The notes under the pieces: generated by a model
The model's database searches: none
Told to the model about the DNA's origin: nothing
Seen by the model: the letters and a program-made list of their open reading frames with translations, nothing else
Source: Paludibacteraceae bacterium
GTDB lineage: Bacteria > Bacteroidota > Bacteroidia > Bacteroidales > Paludibacteraceae
Direction: 5' to 3'
Assembly: GCA_017630395.1 (NCBI GenBank)
Contig: JAGBVI010000064.1
Coordinates: 92,023 to 156,022, forward strand
DNA: 64,000 nt
Made by a program: the position numbers and the translations under genes
Shown: positions 8,667 through 17,161 of the stretch, piece by piece
Numbering within the stretch: the first letter of the stretch is position 1
Layout: each line of letters begins with the position of its first letter

Positions 8667-8903
8667 TCAATTCACAATGCACACAGGTGTTACATCTTCC
8701 ACTGTCAAATCATAGTACTCAAGGTATTCTTCAAGGTCTTCTTTATTATGCATCTCGCCATCCTCATCAGCATACATAAAACTTGGGCTATAATATACTT
8801 CTTGATATCCATTACCCTCGTCATCTCTTGCATACCAACAATCAAGGTCTCCATGCTCTGCCTTAAACTCTTCTAAGTTCTTAATCATTTCTGAAATCTT
8901 CAT
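8667..8903 (-). CDS. Hypothetical acidic phage protein
   Basis: 78 aa, begins MKISEMIKNLEEFKAEHGD, a pattern common in small phage proteins of unknown function with an N-terminal helix and acidic beta-rich remainder. Resembles the gene at 35653-35889 in layout. Confidence 0.7.
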   Translation of the reverse strand: MKISEMIKNLEEFKAEHGDLDCWYARDDEGNGYQEVYYSPSFMYADEDGEMHNKEDLEEYLEYYDLTVEDVTPVCIVN

Positions 8904-8920
8904 AATTAATTCTCCTTTAA

Positions 8921-9169
8921 TTATAAATTCAACAACGCATTTTTAATAACTCTTACCACTTCTTCTTCGGTAGCATCAACTTCTACTTGTCCTAAAAAAT
9001 AGTCATATATCAAATGCATAAGGTTATCATTTTCTGCAAGTTTTTTATACTTACTGCTTAGTTCTTCGTCAAAGTGCTTACAGTCATTAACGGAAAAATC
9101 TTTTGATGTATTATACAATGTCTGAAATGCAGTACAATCATGTATCTTTTTACAACGATAACAAATCAT
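8921..9169 (-). CDS. Small Cys-rich protein
   Basis: 82 aa. CYRCKKIHDC (3-12) plus CKHF (30-33) form a possible metal site; helical C-terminus. Confidence 0.65.
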   Translation of the reverse strand: MICYRCKKIHDCTAFQTLYNTSKDFSVNDCKHFDEELSSKYKKLAENDNLMHLIYDYFLGQVEVDATEEEVVRVIKNALLNL

Positions 9170-9186
9170 ATAATCTTACCTCTTTC

Positions 9187-9384
9187 TTATTTCTTTCTAT
9201 CAAACTTATAAGGGTCATCATTATCCCTATATCCATTCACTGCCCAAAAAAGATATTTCTCCCAACATTCGGTACAATCACATTCTGGGTCTTCTCCCAT
9301 ATTACACAAATACATTCTATTATCGGGAGGGCATTGGTCACGATTAATCATTAGAGCAAGTTGAAATATACTTTCTTTTTCCAT
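9187..9384 (-). CDS. Small Cys-rich protein
   Basis: 65 aa with a central cluster CDCTECWEKYLFW (about 35-47) and two upstream cysteines. Same CxxCxxxYL theme as the gene at 9411-9617. Confidence 0.65.
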   Translation of the reverse strand: MEKESIFQLALMINRDQCPPDNRMYLCNMGEDPECDCTECWEKYLFWAVNGYRDNDDPYKFDRKK

Positions 9385-9410
9385 ATAAAGTTACCTCTTA
9401 AAAGTATATT

Positions 9411-9617
9411 TCATTCCCACGATGTTTCCCACTCAAGATACGAATACCCCAAGAAACATTTAAAACATGGCATGTCTAAGCATTCTTCGTAATCATGTTG
9501 CTTACCACAATATCTCTCACAATGACCACACATCTCTTTTAGAATCTCTTGGTCTTCAAGATATGGCTTAATGTGATTGTAGGACTCTTCAAGTTTGCTT
9601 TGTATCTTTTCATTCAT
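9411..9617 (-). CDS. Small Cys-rich protein
   Basis: 68 aa. Start taken at the ATG 9617 (AAGGTGATAGTT upstream) rather than the in-frame GTG inside the RBS. Contains CGHCERYC and CFKCFLGYSYLEW; likely metal-binding. Confidence 0.65.
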   Translation of the reverse strand: MNEKIQSKLEESYNHIKPYLEDQEILKEMCGHCERYCGKQHDYEECLDMPCFKCFLGYSYLEWETSWE

Positions 9618-9641
9618 AACTATCACCTTAAAAGTATATTT

Positions 9642-9863
9642 TTAATAGTTCATAATACGACCAGCTTCATTCTCACGCTCAATTAAATATTCAAGCTGTC
9701 GCTTTAACTTATCTCTTTCTTCAAGTACGGCAGAATACTCTTCCATTGCTCTTGCAACCTTTTGACTTTGGTTCTCTTTTACTCTCAAAATCTCACATTC
9801 AGCATCAATGTTCTTTTCTGCATTTTCTTTAAGAAACTTATATTCTTTTCTGCTAATCCACAT
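9642..9863 (-). CDS. Coiled-coil hypothetical protein
   Basis: 73 aa from ATG 9863 (RBS GTGGTGAGCGAT). Almost entirely charged helix with heptad-like pattern; no recognised domain. Confidence 0.65.
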   Translation of the reverse strand: MWISRKEYKFLKENAEKNIDAECEILRVKENQSQKVARAMEEYSAVLEERDKLKRQLEYLIERENEAGRIMNY

Positions 9864-9889
9864 ATCGCTCACCACTTAAAACTTCATTT

Positions 9890-10234
9890 TTATGTTATTA
9901 GACCAACGCCTACAATCCTAAAGTCAGAAATCTTATTGTCTTCAATTTCATTTACGATGATTTCAGCACCACTACGAAACACAACGCCATCTACTATCAT
10001 TTTACAAACTTGGTTCTCAAAATCCCAAGTAACAATATGTGAATCACCCGTAGTAGTTCCAATAACTTTATCGCCAAAATTGCTTTTATTGTCTCCACAG
10101 ATAATAGGAATATTTGTCGGAATATTGTTGACTGCATTTTCAACAGCTTCTTTAGTAAATACAGTTCCATTCTTATTTGGTCTATCAAATGGAATATGCA
10201 TTGTAAACTTTACTTTCATCATTTCATCTTTCAT
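9890..10234 (-). CDS. Prohead-protease-fold-like early protein
   Basis: 115 aa from ATG 10234 (RBS GGTGACAAT). The stretch with PNKNGTVFTKEAVENAVNN followed by IPIICGD, and the C-terminal ISDFRIVGVGL, parallel the N-terminal domain of the capsid maturation protease at 57693 (NGSIFEKDVVDKAI, IPIVAF, FSFRAAC). The match is by eye. It is unusual to see this fold as a stand-alone early gene; function unknown. Confidence 0.6.
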   Translation of the reverse strand: MKDEMMKVKFTMHIPFDRPNKNGTVFTKEAVENAVNNIPTNIPIICGDNKSNFGDKVIGTTTGDSHIVTWDFENQVCKMIVDGVVFRSGAEIIVNEIEDNKISDFRIVGVGLIT

Positions 10235-10260
10235 ATTGTCACCATTCAAAACTCTATTTT

Positions 10261-10488
10261 TCATTCTATCATCCACTTACGTTTTGCTTCGTTTACTTGG
10301 TAGCAAGAAGGACACACAAAGGAATCATATGAGCAAACACAGTTAGAAACTATAGTCGCACCATTAGAGTGTTTGATTTCGAAACGCTTGTCTTTAACAT
10401 TGATATCACACTCTGAATATTTCAAAACAGCTCCACAATGTTCACATTGTTGAATATAGCACTCTGGTGCTTCTTTTAATATCTGCAT
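10261..10488 (-). CDS. Zinc-ribbon-like small protein
   Basis: 75 aa. CEHCGAVL (15-22) and CPSC (about 59-62) pairs indicate a zinc ribbon; other cysteines in between. Ends in TGA overlapping the spacer of the next gene. Confidence 0.7.
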   Translation of the reverse strand: MQILKEAPECYIQQCEHCGAVLKYSECDINVKDKRFEIKHSNGATIVSNCVCSYDSFVCPSCYQVNEAKRKWMIE

Positions 10489-10519
10489 AATTACACCTCT
10501 TAAAACTTAAAACTTATTT

Positions 10520-10957
10520 TTATTGTATGCTCTTGTCTTCTACTGTGACATCCCAACTGCCAAAAGAACCTTTAAAAATTAATGAACCCATTCTGAAATC
10601 GTCAGCAATTGTATCCCCAACTTCTACACTATCATAATACTCTTTGTCTACTGGAATCTGAATAGAGATATCGTTCATTTCGTCTTTAAGATGCTGACCA
10701 ATATCTAATGTAAAATGACTCTGTTTAATATTAAAAGTTATAACATATTTTGCTGTACCGTTTTCAATTTTAATATCCGTAATCTCGTTTGCAAGTGTAT
10801 TTCTTTCTGCTTCCAAATTAGAAATCTCTGACTTTAATTCAGATACTCTCGCCTCTAATTCTACAATATTACTATTCAGCGTTTCTTCTTCTGTTGCACA
10901 TCCGACAAAAGAAGCACAGATGCACAACACCGTTATAAACATAATAATTTTTTTCAT
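10520..10957 (-). CDS. Predicted lipoprotein with coiled coil
   Basis: 145 aa. N-terminal signal peptide with lipobox FVGC (cleavage before Cys19), then a coiled coil (about 28-60, repeated ELEARVSELK-type heptads) and a beta-rich C-terminal domain. Predicted to sit on the outer face of the membrane; possibly an envelope or superinfection-related protein. Its function is not recognised. Confidence 0.75.
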   Translation of the reverse strand: MKKIIMFITVLCICASFVGCATEEETLNSNIVELEARVSELKSEISNLEAERNTLANEITDIKIENGTAKYVITFNIKQSHFTLDIGQHLKDEMNDISIQIPVDKEYYDSVEVGDTIADDFRMGSLIFKGSFGSWDVTVEDKSIQ

Positions 10958-10970
10958 ATATCTTTACCTC

Positions 10971-11255
10971 TCAAACTCTAATTAACACATAAAAAGGACA
11001 TTCGTCAGCAGACTTATTGCCAAATGTTACATTGTTTCTACACCATTCACACTGTCGTGGAACTACATCATTGATAGTATGTAAATAACATTCGTCGCAT
11101 TTACACATTTTCCATACCGAATCTTTATTAAACGAATAAACACCGTGGTCTTTATCAAGATTAACTACAACCTCGTCATTGTTAATCATTATAACAGTTC
11201 CTCTACCTTTTAAGGTTTGCACTCTATCGCATATATTTATATCTATTCTATTCAT
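10971..11255 (-). CDS. Cys-rich protein with small beta-barrel N-terminus
   Basis: 94 aa from ATG 11255 (RBS GAGGAGTATAT). The N-terminal half (ICDRVQTLKGRGTVIMINND) looks like a KOW/SH3-like small barrel; the C-terminal half carries CKCDEC and CEWC pairs. Possible nucleic-acid-binding role. Confidence 0.65.
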   Translation of the reverse strand: MNRIDINICDRVQTLKGRGTVIMINNDEVVVNLDKDHGVYSFNKDSVWKMCKCDECYLHTINDVVPRQCEWCRNNVTFGNKSADECPFYVLIRV

Positions 11256-11273
11256 ATATACTCCTCTCATTTT

Positions 11274-11495
11274 TTATTGTATGATATTTTTAAACATTTC
11301 TTCATATGTTTCTTTGGCTTCTGCGACTTCTTCTTCGGTGTAGCCATATGTATATCCTTCTGCTAAAAGTGTTTCCTCTGCATCGTCTACTTCATCTACA
11401 TAAAACTTACGAGATTCAACATATTCGCCATTATGATATAACTGAATTATCCATTGAAATCCAACAAATTCAACAAATCTATATTGTTTCTTCAT
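11274..11495 (-). CDS. Hypothetical acidic protein
   Basis: 73 aa from ATG 11495 (RBS GGTGAATTGT). Acidic C-terminal helix; no recognised domain. Confidence 0.65.
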   Translation of the reverse strand: MKKQYRFVEFVGFQWIIQLYHNGEYVESRKFYVDEVDDAEETLLAEGYTYGYTEEEVAEAKETYEEMFKNIIQ

Positions 11496-11524
11496 ACAAT
11501 TCACCATTTAAAACTCTATTTTTA

Positions 11525-11734
11525 TTAGTCGTTTTCCTCTACAACTAATTCGTGCAAAAGCTCACAAAGCTCACCAAATGCTTTCTGAAGCTCCCAGATA
11601 TTTGCAGTTGTTTGACTTGTACCATATGCTCGCATAGGTCTACTATCATAATCTCTGTTATCACTTATTGCTCTATTTAACTTATCTCTTAGCTGCAAGA
11701 ATTTTGAAGTTACTACCTTTGCATCTTTTAACAT
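11525..11734 (-). CDS. Hypothetical helical protein
   Basis: 69 aa, amphipathic helices, RBS AAGAGGTAAATG. No recognised domain. Confidence 0.65.
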   Translation of the reverse strand: MLKDAKVVTSKFLQLRDKLNRAISDNRDYDSRPMRAYGTSQTTANIWELQKAFGELCELLHELVVEEND

Positions 11735-11760
11735 ATCATTTACCTCTTAAAATTTTATTT

Positions 11761-11946
11761 TTAAATGCTCTTTGGTGCTTCTGGTAGATGCATCCAATGA
11801 GTCACTTCTAATTTGTTTGTATAATATCCTGTACTCCAAAAATCCTCAGACATCCAATACCCAATGCATATATGTCCATTTAGCAAACATACAAGATAGT
11901 TATCTTGCACCCAAGGTAATTCATCTTTTACGCTAATCCATTCCAT
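11761..11946 (-). CDS. DUF551 family protein
   Basis: 61 aa from ATG 11946 (RBS GAGGTTGATT). Shows the DUF551 hallmarks MEWISVKDELP at the start and a WMHLPEAP tail. Widespread in phages and prophages; function unknown. Confidence 0.82.
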   Translation of the reverse strand: MEWISVKDELPWVQDNYLVCLLNGHICIGYWMSEDFWSTGYYTNKLEVTHWMHLPEAPKSI

Positions 11947-11970
11947 AATCAACCTCTTAAAAGTTTGTTT

Positions 11971-12174
11971 TTATGCCATCAAATCTTCTTTGATTGTAAA
12001 TACAATACCACCACGATTTTTGTTGTTTGGGTCATCAACATCCACATTCATGCACACATCTTTAATGTCTAAAAATGCAATTACTGGTTTTTTGTAATCG
12101 CAAATTAGAAAATCCATTTGTGCGTTTGGTTTGAGATTGTCTTTTAATAATTTAATAAATTCATTTCTTGTCAT
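11971..12174 (-). CDS. Hypothetical protein
   Basis: 67 aa, begins MTRNEFIKLLKDNLKP. Helix then beta strands; no recognised domain. Confidence 0.65.
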   Translation of the reverse strand: MTRNEFIKLLKDNLKPNAQMDFLICDYKKPVIAFLDIKDVCMNVDVDDPNNKNRGGIVFTIKEDLMA

Positions 12175-12198
12175 AAATCACCACTTAAAATTCGTATT

Positions 12199-12591
12199 TT
12201 ATTTACCAATATCTACACTCGGCTGATAAACAACAGCTCCTTGTGGCACATAAACATACATCTCGTCAGCATTTACTGTATTACTATCTTTTACTTTGAT
12301 ATACGGTTCGCCATCAGTAAATGAGATATTAACATCGCCTTGAAAAGTATGCACATTGCCATTGCAGCAAACTGTCACAACCTCGTAATTGTATGCAGGT
12401 GCTCTTGAATGAGTAGTATAATATATTGCATACACACCATCGCCCATATCGCACAATTTATATTCATATTCTGTGTATTGATTAGTGTAATGAATCATGC
12501 CAACTATAGCAGCAACAATTAGTGATATTACAACCAATACAATTATTAGAGTTATAATTTCTTCTTTGTATTCTTTGTATTCTTTCCACAT
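12199..12591 (-). CDS. Single-pass membrane protein
   Basis: 130 aa. Hydrophobic segment about residues 14-34, short basic N-terminus, then a beta-rich extracytoplasmic domain. No recognised domain. Confidence 0.7.
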   Translation of the reverse strand: MWKEYKEYKEEIITLIIVLVVISLIVAAIVGMIHYTNQYTEYEYKLCDMGDGVYAIYYTTHSRAPAYNYEVVTVCCNGNVHTFQGDVNISFTDGEPYIKVKDSNTVNADEMYVYVPQGAVVYQPSVDIGK

Positions 12592-12614
12592 ACTTACCTC
12601 ATAAAATACGCTTT

Positions 12615-12902
12615 TTATTCAAAATATTTACACATGGTACAGCACCATTCATAACAATTCTTACACGCCAAATACTTTTCAATAGCTACATCTGAAAGAT
12701 ACTTTTCTACATTCTCATAAATATCTTGATGTTTATTTTTAGATTCGCCAGCTCTTGCAGTTCTGTAACAATAAACTTCACTACCAGAAACAATGCCATT
12801 TTCAATTGGGAATATCATAGTTTCAAATAAACCCATATTCTCTATGAATACTGTTGATAGTTGATATTCTTTTTCATTGTATTTGATAATATCTTTGACC
12901 AT
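12615..12902 (-). CDS. Hypothetical protein with C-terminal Cys cluster
   Basis: 95 aa; the C-terminal CKNCYEWCCTMC block is a probable metal site. Start after AAGAGGTTAAT. Confidence 0.65.
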   Translation of the reverse strand: MVKDIIKYNEKEYQLSTVFIENMGLFETMIFPIENGIVSGSEVYCYRTARAGESKNKHQDIYENVEKYLSDVAIEKYLACKNCYEWCCTMCKYFE

Positions 12903-12925
12903 ATTAACCTCTTAAAATATGTTTT

Positions 12926-13114
12926 TTATGTTCCTAAAATTGCAAATACAAACATGTGTGTAATTCCATACAATACGGCAAAAAAACCTGTTATTGAAAA
13001 AATTTCTTCAAATATTGGATACTTCTCATGTAGAAACATTCCTAAGAAAAATCCAATAACATTTAAACCATAGACTATTCTTGCAATTATCCCAAGTATA
13101 TTAAGAAAAATCAT
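12926..13114 (-). CDS. Small membrane protein
   Basis: 62 aa with two hydrophobic segments (about 3-25 and 38-60). Function unknown. Confidence 0.65.
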   Translation of the reverse strand: MIFLNILGIIARIVYGLNVIGFFLGMFLHEKYPIFEEIFSITGFFAVLYGITHMFVFAILGT

Positions 13115-13123
13115 TTGGCATCC

Positions 13124-13444
13124 TCACTCCTTTAACTGCTTCTCCAACGCCTCAACCGCCATCCTTGCATAACTCGTCACAGGCTCCTTGAAGATATCGT
13201 GACTAATGCCGTAATTATAATAATTAATTGCATTCTGGATAGTTATCTCTTTCTTGGCTTCTTCTCTGATATGTGGATAAAAGCTACAATTAATTCTATC
13301 TCCATTACAATCACACGCATCTCTTTCTTGTGTGCCGTTACACACACCATATTCAACATCGTGTCCAATAGGCTGACCAGTAATAGGATGATATGTATAA
13401 CTTATTCTTTTTGCTATATCATAACACTTGCATTTATTTTTCAT
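13124..13444 (-). CDS. Cys-rich hypothetical protein
   Basis: 106 aa from ATG 13444 (RBS AGAGGTATATAT inside the 3' end of the upstream gene, 11-nt overlap). Several spaced cysteines in the first 50 residues (KCKCYD, GVCNG, ACDC), then helices. Confidence 0.65.
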   Translation of the reverse strand: MKNKCKCYDIAKRISYTYHPITGQPIGHDVEYGVCNGTQERDACDCNGDRINCSFYPHIREEAKKEITIQNAINYYNYGISHDIFKEPVTSYARMAVEALEKQLKE

Positions 13445-13700
13445 ATATATACCTCTTAGCCTTTCTATCATTACGTCCGTGTACTTCTATAAATTTAACA
13501 ACTTCTTCTTCTGTATAAATACCGATATCAATTAAATCTTGTACTTCATCAGGAAGTTTGAACATTGAAATATCAAACTCCCCATATCCAATTGGTGTCC
13601 ACAACTCAGAATGATTACAATCAGAACTATGCGGATGCAAGCAGGTGCCAAACATAAAATATTTACAATCAGAACATTCCTGCTTATCAGTATTCTTCAT
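13434..13700 (-). CDS. Small Cys/His-rich protein
   Basis: 88 aa. CSDCKYFMFGTCLHPH (9-24) looks like a small zinc knuckle; acidic helical C-terminus. Confidence 0.68.
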   Translation of the reverse strand: MKNTDKQECSDCKYFMFGTCLHPHSSDCNHSELWTPIGYGEFDISMFKLPDEVQDLIDIGIYTEEEVVKFIEVHGRNDRKAKRYIYEK

Positions 13701-13720
13701 CGCTTAAACCCCCCCCTATT

Positions 13721-13849
13721 TTATTCTCTTTTCGAATTCTTAAACTCATTTATAGTCTTTTCTAATCTATTTATATAATGAAGTAATATTCTATCAATCC
13801 CTATCAATCCTAACAGTATTAAGAATAAGATTGCTGCTATTGTCAGCAT
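13721..13849 (-). CDS. Small membrane protein
   Basis: 42 aa. Hydrophobic residues 2-18, then a basic helix. ATG at 13849 overlaps the upstream stop in an ATGCTGA arrangement; unusual run of eight C (plus strand) just downstream of its stop. Confidence 0.55.
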   Translation of the reverse strand: MLTIAAILFLILLGLIGIDRILLHYINRLEKTINEFKNSKRE

Positions 13850-14133
13850 CGTTCTTCCTCATCTCTACTTTCAAGCCACATCTTAATTACTTGCTTCTCA
13901 TCAGGTATATCACCCATATCTAAAAAGAATCTGCAATTACCATTTAATTCACAATAAGCATGTTCACATTCTTTTTCAAATGCTTCTACATAAGCCGTTT
14001 CTGACTCACACTTTTTGCAATAATTTTCATCCCACCATTTCCACCAAGGAGCATAATCAAATGAACAATGTTCACTGAGCCAATTGACAAATTCATCAAT
14101 GTTCTTATTTTTAATATTTTCAAATACTGTCAT
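13843..14133 (-). CDS. Cys/Trp-rich hypothetical protein
   Basis: 96 aa from ATG 14133. Contains WWKWWDENYCKKC and ECEHAYCELNGNCRFF; repeated Cys spacing suggests metal binding. Family of small phage proteins without known function. Confidence 0.65.
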   Translation of the reverse strand: MTVFENIKNKNIDEFVNWLSEHCSFDYAPWWKWWDENYCKKCESETAYVEAFEKECEHAYCELNGNCRFFLDMGDIPDEKQVIKMWLESRDEEERC

Positions 14134-14144
14134 AACCAACTTCC

Positions 14145-14336
14145 TTAACCTTTCTTAACTCTAATCAGAAAATCATCTGCATCAAAATGATTCTCTCTGC
14201 AAGAATACCAATCATATCCATCTTCAACTTCAATATCCTTAACATTCTCCATATTGTCATCACAAACGATATTCATTACAGGACTAACTTTATAAACTTC
14301 TTTCTTATTCTTGAGCCAAACCGCTTCAAGCATCAT
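14145..14336 (-). CDS. Hypothetical protein
   Basis: 63 aa, RBS GAGGAGGAAATAG. Beta-rich, acidic; no recognised domain. Confidence 0.62.
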   Translation of the reverse strand: MMLEAVWLKNKKEVYKVSPVMNIVCDDNMENVKDIEVEDGYDWYSCRENHFDADDFLIRVKKG

Positions 14337-14365
14337 AACTATTTCCTCCTCTTAAAATAAACTTT

Positions 14366-14683
14366 TTAAGTGTTGCCTGTTTCATAGTCCCATCGCATCT
14401 TTGCAACAAAACAAATAGGTTCATCATTTTCTTCGAAATAAGGTCTTAGAAAATTTTTCTGATATTCAGTTAAAAACCTATCCCAAAAAATATTCTGTTC
14501 CTTTACACCAATCAATGACCTTGTAATTTGTACCCAACCGTGCTCCAACAAAATTTCATCAGCGTGATATTTCGTCCTACTGACAAGTCCAAGGTCATTG
14601 ACAATTTCTTCTGCTTCCGCTATGTGGTCAAATACCGCACACGGATAAAAATCTCCTGCCGTGTCTAACCATCCAGTTTGCAT
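14366..14683 (-). CDS. Hypothetical protein, paralogue of the next upstream gene
   Basis: 105 aa. Shares with 14695-15177 the arrangement of an acidic helix, LLEHGWVQITRSL, then a DRFLTEYQ helix. The pair looks like a duplication. Function unknown. Confidence 0.68.
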   Translation of the reverse strand: MQTGWLDTAGDFYPCAVFDHIAEAEEIVNDLGLVSRTKYHADEILLEHGWVQITRSLIGVKEQNIFWDRFLTEYQKNFLRPYFEENDEPICFVAKMRWDYETGNT

Positions 14684-14694
14684 TTAATCACCTC

Positions 14695-15177
14695 TTAAAT
14701 TACTTCTGTTCCTTTCGGGAATTTTCTCTTATGACATTCACACCAATCCCATAAAGCATCATACTGTCTCTGAGTAAGCCTCTTGTCTTTCCAATTATCA
14801 AATCTAACATCCCACATTAAGCTTGTAGTTGCTCTTACCCAACCCAAGTCTTCAAGATAGTCTTCAGCATAATCCATATCTAAATCTAACCCATAGATAA
14901 CATCACAAATATATTCGGCTTCTACAGCGTGTGCCTCACCATAATAATACTTTCCTTCAGGCGAAATCCAGACATCTCGTTCCCATTTGTCAGTTTCAAG
15001 AGGGCAGAAATGCTTTGCAAGATAGAGTTCGTGCCAACTATCATATTCATAACATTCAACATTACCAAGAGAATTTTCGTTAACATTATTCCAACCACCA
15101 TAATAATTATAGGCAACCATATTCTCTCTATCCCATTTCCACCATTCGTCTGGTCGCAAGTGATTTATAAAAAACAT
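14695..15177 (-). CDS. Hypothetical protein, paralogue pair
   Basis: 160 aa. C-terminal LEDLGWVRATTSL and KRLTQRQYDALW correspond to the same segments in 14366-14683, with an extra Trp/Tyr-rich N-terminal 60 residues. No known function. Confidence 0.7.
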   Translation of the reverse strand: MFFINHLRPDEWWKWDRENMVAYNYYGGWNNVNENSLGNVECYEYDSWHELYLAKHFCPLETDKWERDVWISPEGKYYYGEAHAVEAEYICDVIYGLDLDMDYAEDYLEDLGWVRATTSLMWDVRFDNWKDKRLTQRQYDALWDWCECHKRKFPKGTEVI

Positions 15178-15204
15178 ATACCTTTACCTCTTAAAATATT
15201 CTTT

Positions 15205-15369
15205 TTAATTGCTCAAAATCAAATTAGCAATATCCATTCCAATACATATACTCCACATAGCAGAAGCAAACACATAACAACTTTCTGTGACAATATTTGT
15301 ATTAATAACAGCACACACTCCAAAAAAAATTGCGGCTACAATATGCAATACAAGTAAAGCAATCTTCAT
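15205..15369 (-). CDS. Small membrane protein
   Basis: 54 aa; two hydrophobic segments (about 3-22 and 33-52). RBS AGGAATAATAAG. Confidence 0.58.
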   Translation of the reverse strand: MKIALLVLHIVAAIFFGVCAVINTNIVTESCYVFASAMWSICIGMDIANLILSN

Positions 15370-15406
15370 TTCTTATTATTCCTTTCATCCATTTAAAATC
15401 TCGATT

Positions 15407-15913
15407 TTAATATTCTTCGTAGGCAATAACGCCAAATACAAAAGCTCCAATCCACATAAGCCAAATTAACATCATAGCCCAAAACCAAAAACAATGAGTG
15501 GGATAAAATGAAATCATAGGCGGATGTGTAACCGAACCTTCGGAATCAAGAAGTGTTTCTCTCAGCTTCATAAGAGCGTTGCTTTCTTCTAATTCGGTAA
15601 GTTCTTCCTTGGCGTTAAGCTCCTGCAACTGAGTCTGTGCCGACTTCAAGTTATCGTACCACAAACTTATATCCTTTGTAGGCTTATATACAAGAATCTT
15701 AGTATTACCCTTAGTTAAATTATTTGTTTCAAGATATTCAATTCCAGAAGTTAGATGCTTCTCAGCAAGTTCAACACTATTGGCATCGGCAGCCATTTCA
15801 AAATAACTAATACAATCTGCATCCATTTGGATGCTCTTTACGATTGCCACTCCATAAACAATGAGTGGGATAATAATACAAATAACACACAAAAATACAA
15901 AAAATGCCTTCAT
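15407..15913 (-). CDS. Two-transmembrane protein with periplasmic-side helix domain
   Basis: 168 aa. Hydrophobic segments at about 4-26 and 140-162 bracket a soluble helical domain with coiled-coil character (about 30-120). Likely membrane-embedded; function unknown. Confidence 0.7.
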   Translation of the reverse strand: MKAFFVFLCVICIIIPLIVYGVAIVKSIQMDADCISYFEMAADANSVELAEKHLTSGIEYLETNNLTKGNTKILVYKPTKDISLWYDNLKSAQTQLQELNAKEELTELEESNALMKLRETLLDSEGSVTHPPMISFYPTHCFWFWAMMLIWLMWIGAFVFGVIAYEEY

Positions 15914-15950
15914 AATAATCTCCTTAATTTTTAGTTTTTGATTTATTTCT

Positions 15951-15986
15951 TGGTATAATTATACTCCTAAAATATGTACACCACTT
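15951..15986 (-). promoter_or_regulatory. Possible promoter/operator region
   Basis: The 106-nt gap upstream of 15407-15913 contains a TATAAT box inside a perfect 12-bp palindrome GTATAATTATAC (15951-15962). No good -35 is seen at 17 bp, so promoter status is uncertain. Confidence 0.35.
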
Positions 15987-16019
15987 GAATAAATTGTAAA
16001 CTGTCTGTAAACGCTTACA

Positions 16020-16604
16020 TTATTTTGTTCTATATTTTCTTTTAAATTCATCAATAGCATAATGAACGCCGCTCGTCACATATCCTTTTATTCCTCGTTC
16101 ATCTTTGATTTCAATACACTGACTGTTAATAAATTTATCAAGTTTCTCTAAAACCTCTTGAACGGCTTCGCTTTTTCGTTTTTCTATTACATCGTTCCAA
16201 CAATCACCACTCGGTCTGCGCTGAAATGCATGTTGCATAAGTATATACTCGTTGTCCTTTTTTAACCTATCACATTCTGATTGCAATCTTTCAATCTCAC
16301 TCTCTGCTTCTGAAAGCATAACGGCAAGATGTTCTTTGCTATCATTCAAATCTTCAATATATACTTCAAGTTCTTCAACTTTACTGCTTGGTACAATGTT
16401 ATCCTCAAGCATCCCTACAACATCATTGTAGAAACTCAGTTCTCTGGCACAATCATACAAGAATTGCATTCGTTCAGACGTATACGGTTCATCGGATTTA
16501 ATTTGCCTTTTAAGTCGGTCATATCTCTTCTGAGCCAATTTTCGCTGGTCTACAAAGAATCCAAGTCGCTCGTCTTCATATGAAATTTTTTTAATCTCTA
16601 CCAT
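16020..16604 (-). CDS. Coiled-coil protein
   Basis: 194 aa. Long coiled coil about residues 60-120 (VEELEVYIEDLNDSK and SEIERLQSECDRLKK regions). Similar architecture to many phage-encoded early coiled-coil proteins; function unknown. Confidence 0.7.
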   Translation of the reverse strand: MVEIKKISYEDERLGFFVDQRKLAQKRYDRLKRQIKSDEPYTSERMQFLYDCARELSFYNDVVGMLEDNIVPSSKVEELEVYIEDLNDSKEHLAVMLSEAESEIERLQSECDRLKKDNEYILMQHAFQRRPSGDCWNDVIEKRKSEAVQEVLEKLDKFINSQCIEIKDERGIKGYVTSGVHYAIDEFKRKYRTK

Positions 16605-16605
16605 T

Positions 16606-16908
16606 TTACCAACCCCTTACACACATTCCATACTTTTTAAGGATAAGGTTAATAAAGTAAGAAGGAATCTCAAATTTATTCTTAAACACCTCATTCTCCA
16701 CACACTGTCCATTAGAAAGATGCATAGCATTAGATTGCATTTCATTTAATTCACTCATAAGCCCTTGATTATACCCAAAGGAATTAATAATTACATCGGC
16801 AAGTCTAATAATTTCTTCCTTGCTGCTTCTATAAATAATACAATCTTGATACTGCTCATCAGCTTTAAGAAACTGTAATCCGTAACCATTCTTTGCACTG
16901 TATATCAT
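16606..16908 (-). CDS. Hypothetical protein (nucleotidohydrolase-associated-like)
   Basis: 100 aa. The pattern EEIIRLADVIINSFGY recalls helices of MazG-like proteins, but the protein is too short for a full metal-binding domain. Listed as hypothetical. Confidence 0.62.
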   Translation of the reverse strand: MIYSAKNGYGLQFLKADEQYQDCIIYRSSKEEIIRLADVIINSFGYNQGLMSELNEMQSNAMHLSNGQCVENEVFKNKFEIPSYFINLILKKYGMCVRGW

Positions 16909-16910
16909 AA

Positions 16911-17132
16911 TTAGTTCTCCTTATTGATTGTCTTGGAACTCATATCAACCGAATCATATTGTTTTATATAAATATGGTAGTTCTTATAACCACATAAAGC
17001 ACTTACAATATCACCACAGAGAATTGCATTTTCTCTATCCCCAGCATCATGCTTTTCTTTTTGAATTTCATACATAAATTTAATCATTGCATCAAATTTT
17101 TCAATTTCTTTTGTCATCTGTTTATATGTCAT
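16911..17132 (-). CDS. Hypothetical helical protein
   Basis: 73 aa, all-helical by eye, 2-nt gap to the next gene. No recognised domain. Confidence 0.65.
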   Translation of the reverse strand: MTYKQMTKEIEKFDAMIKFMYEIQKEKHDAGDRENAILCGDIVSALCGYKNYHIYIKQYDSVDMSSKTINKEN

Positions 17133-17161
17133 ATATATATTTACCTCATAAAAATTTGATT

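Noticed and set aside
16606-16908. MazG pyrophosphohydrolase
   Set aside because: Only one helix resembles the family; the EExxE-type metal motifs are absent.
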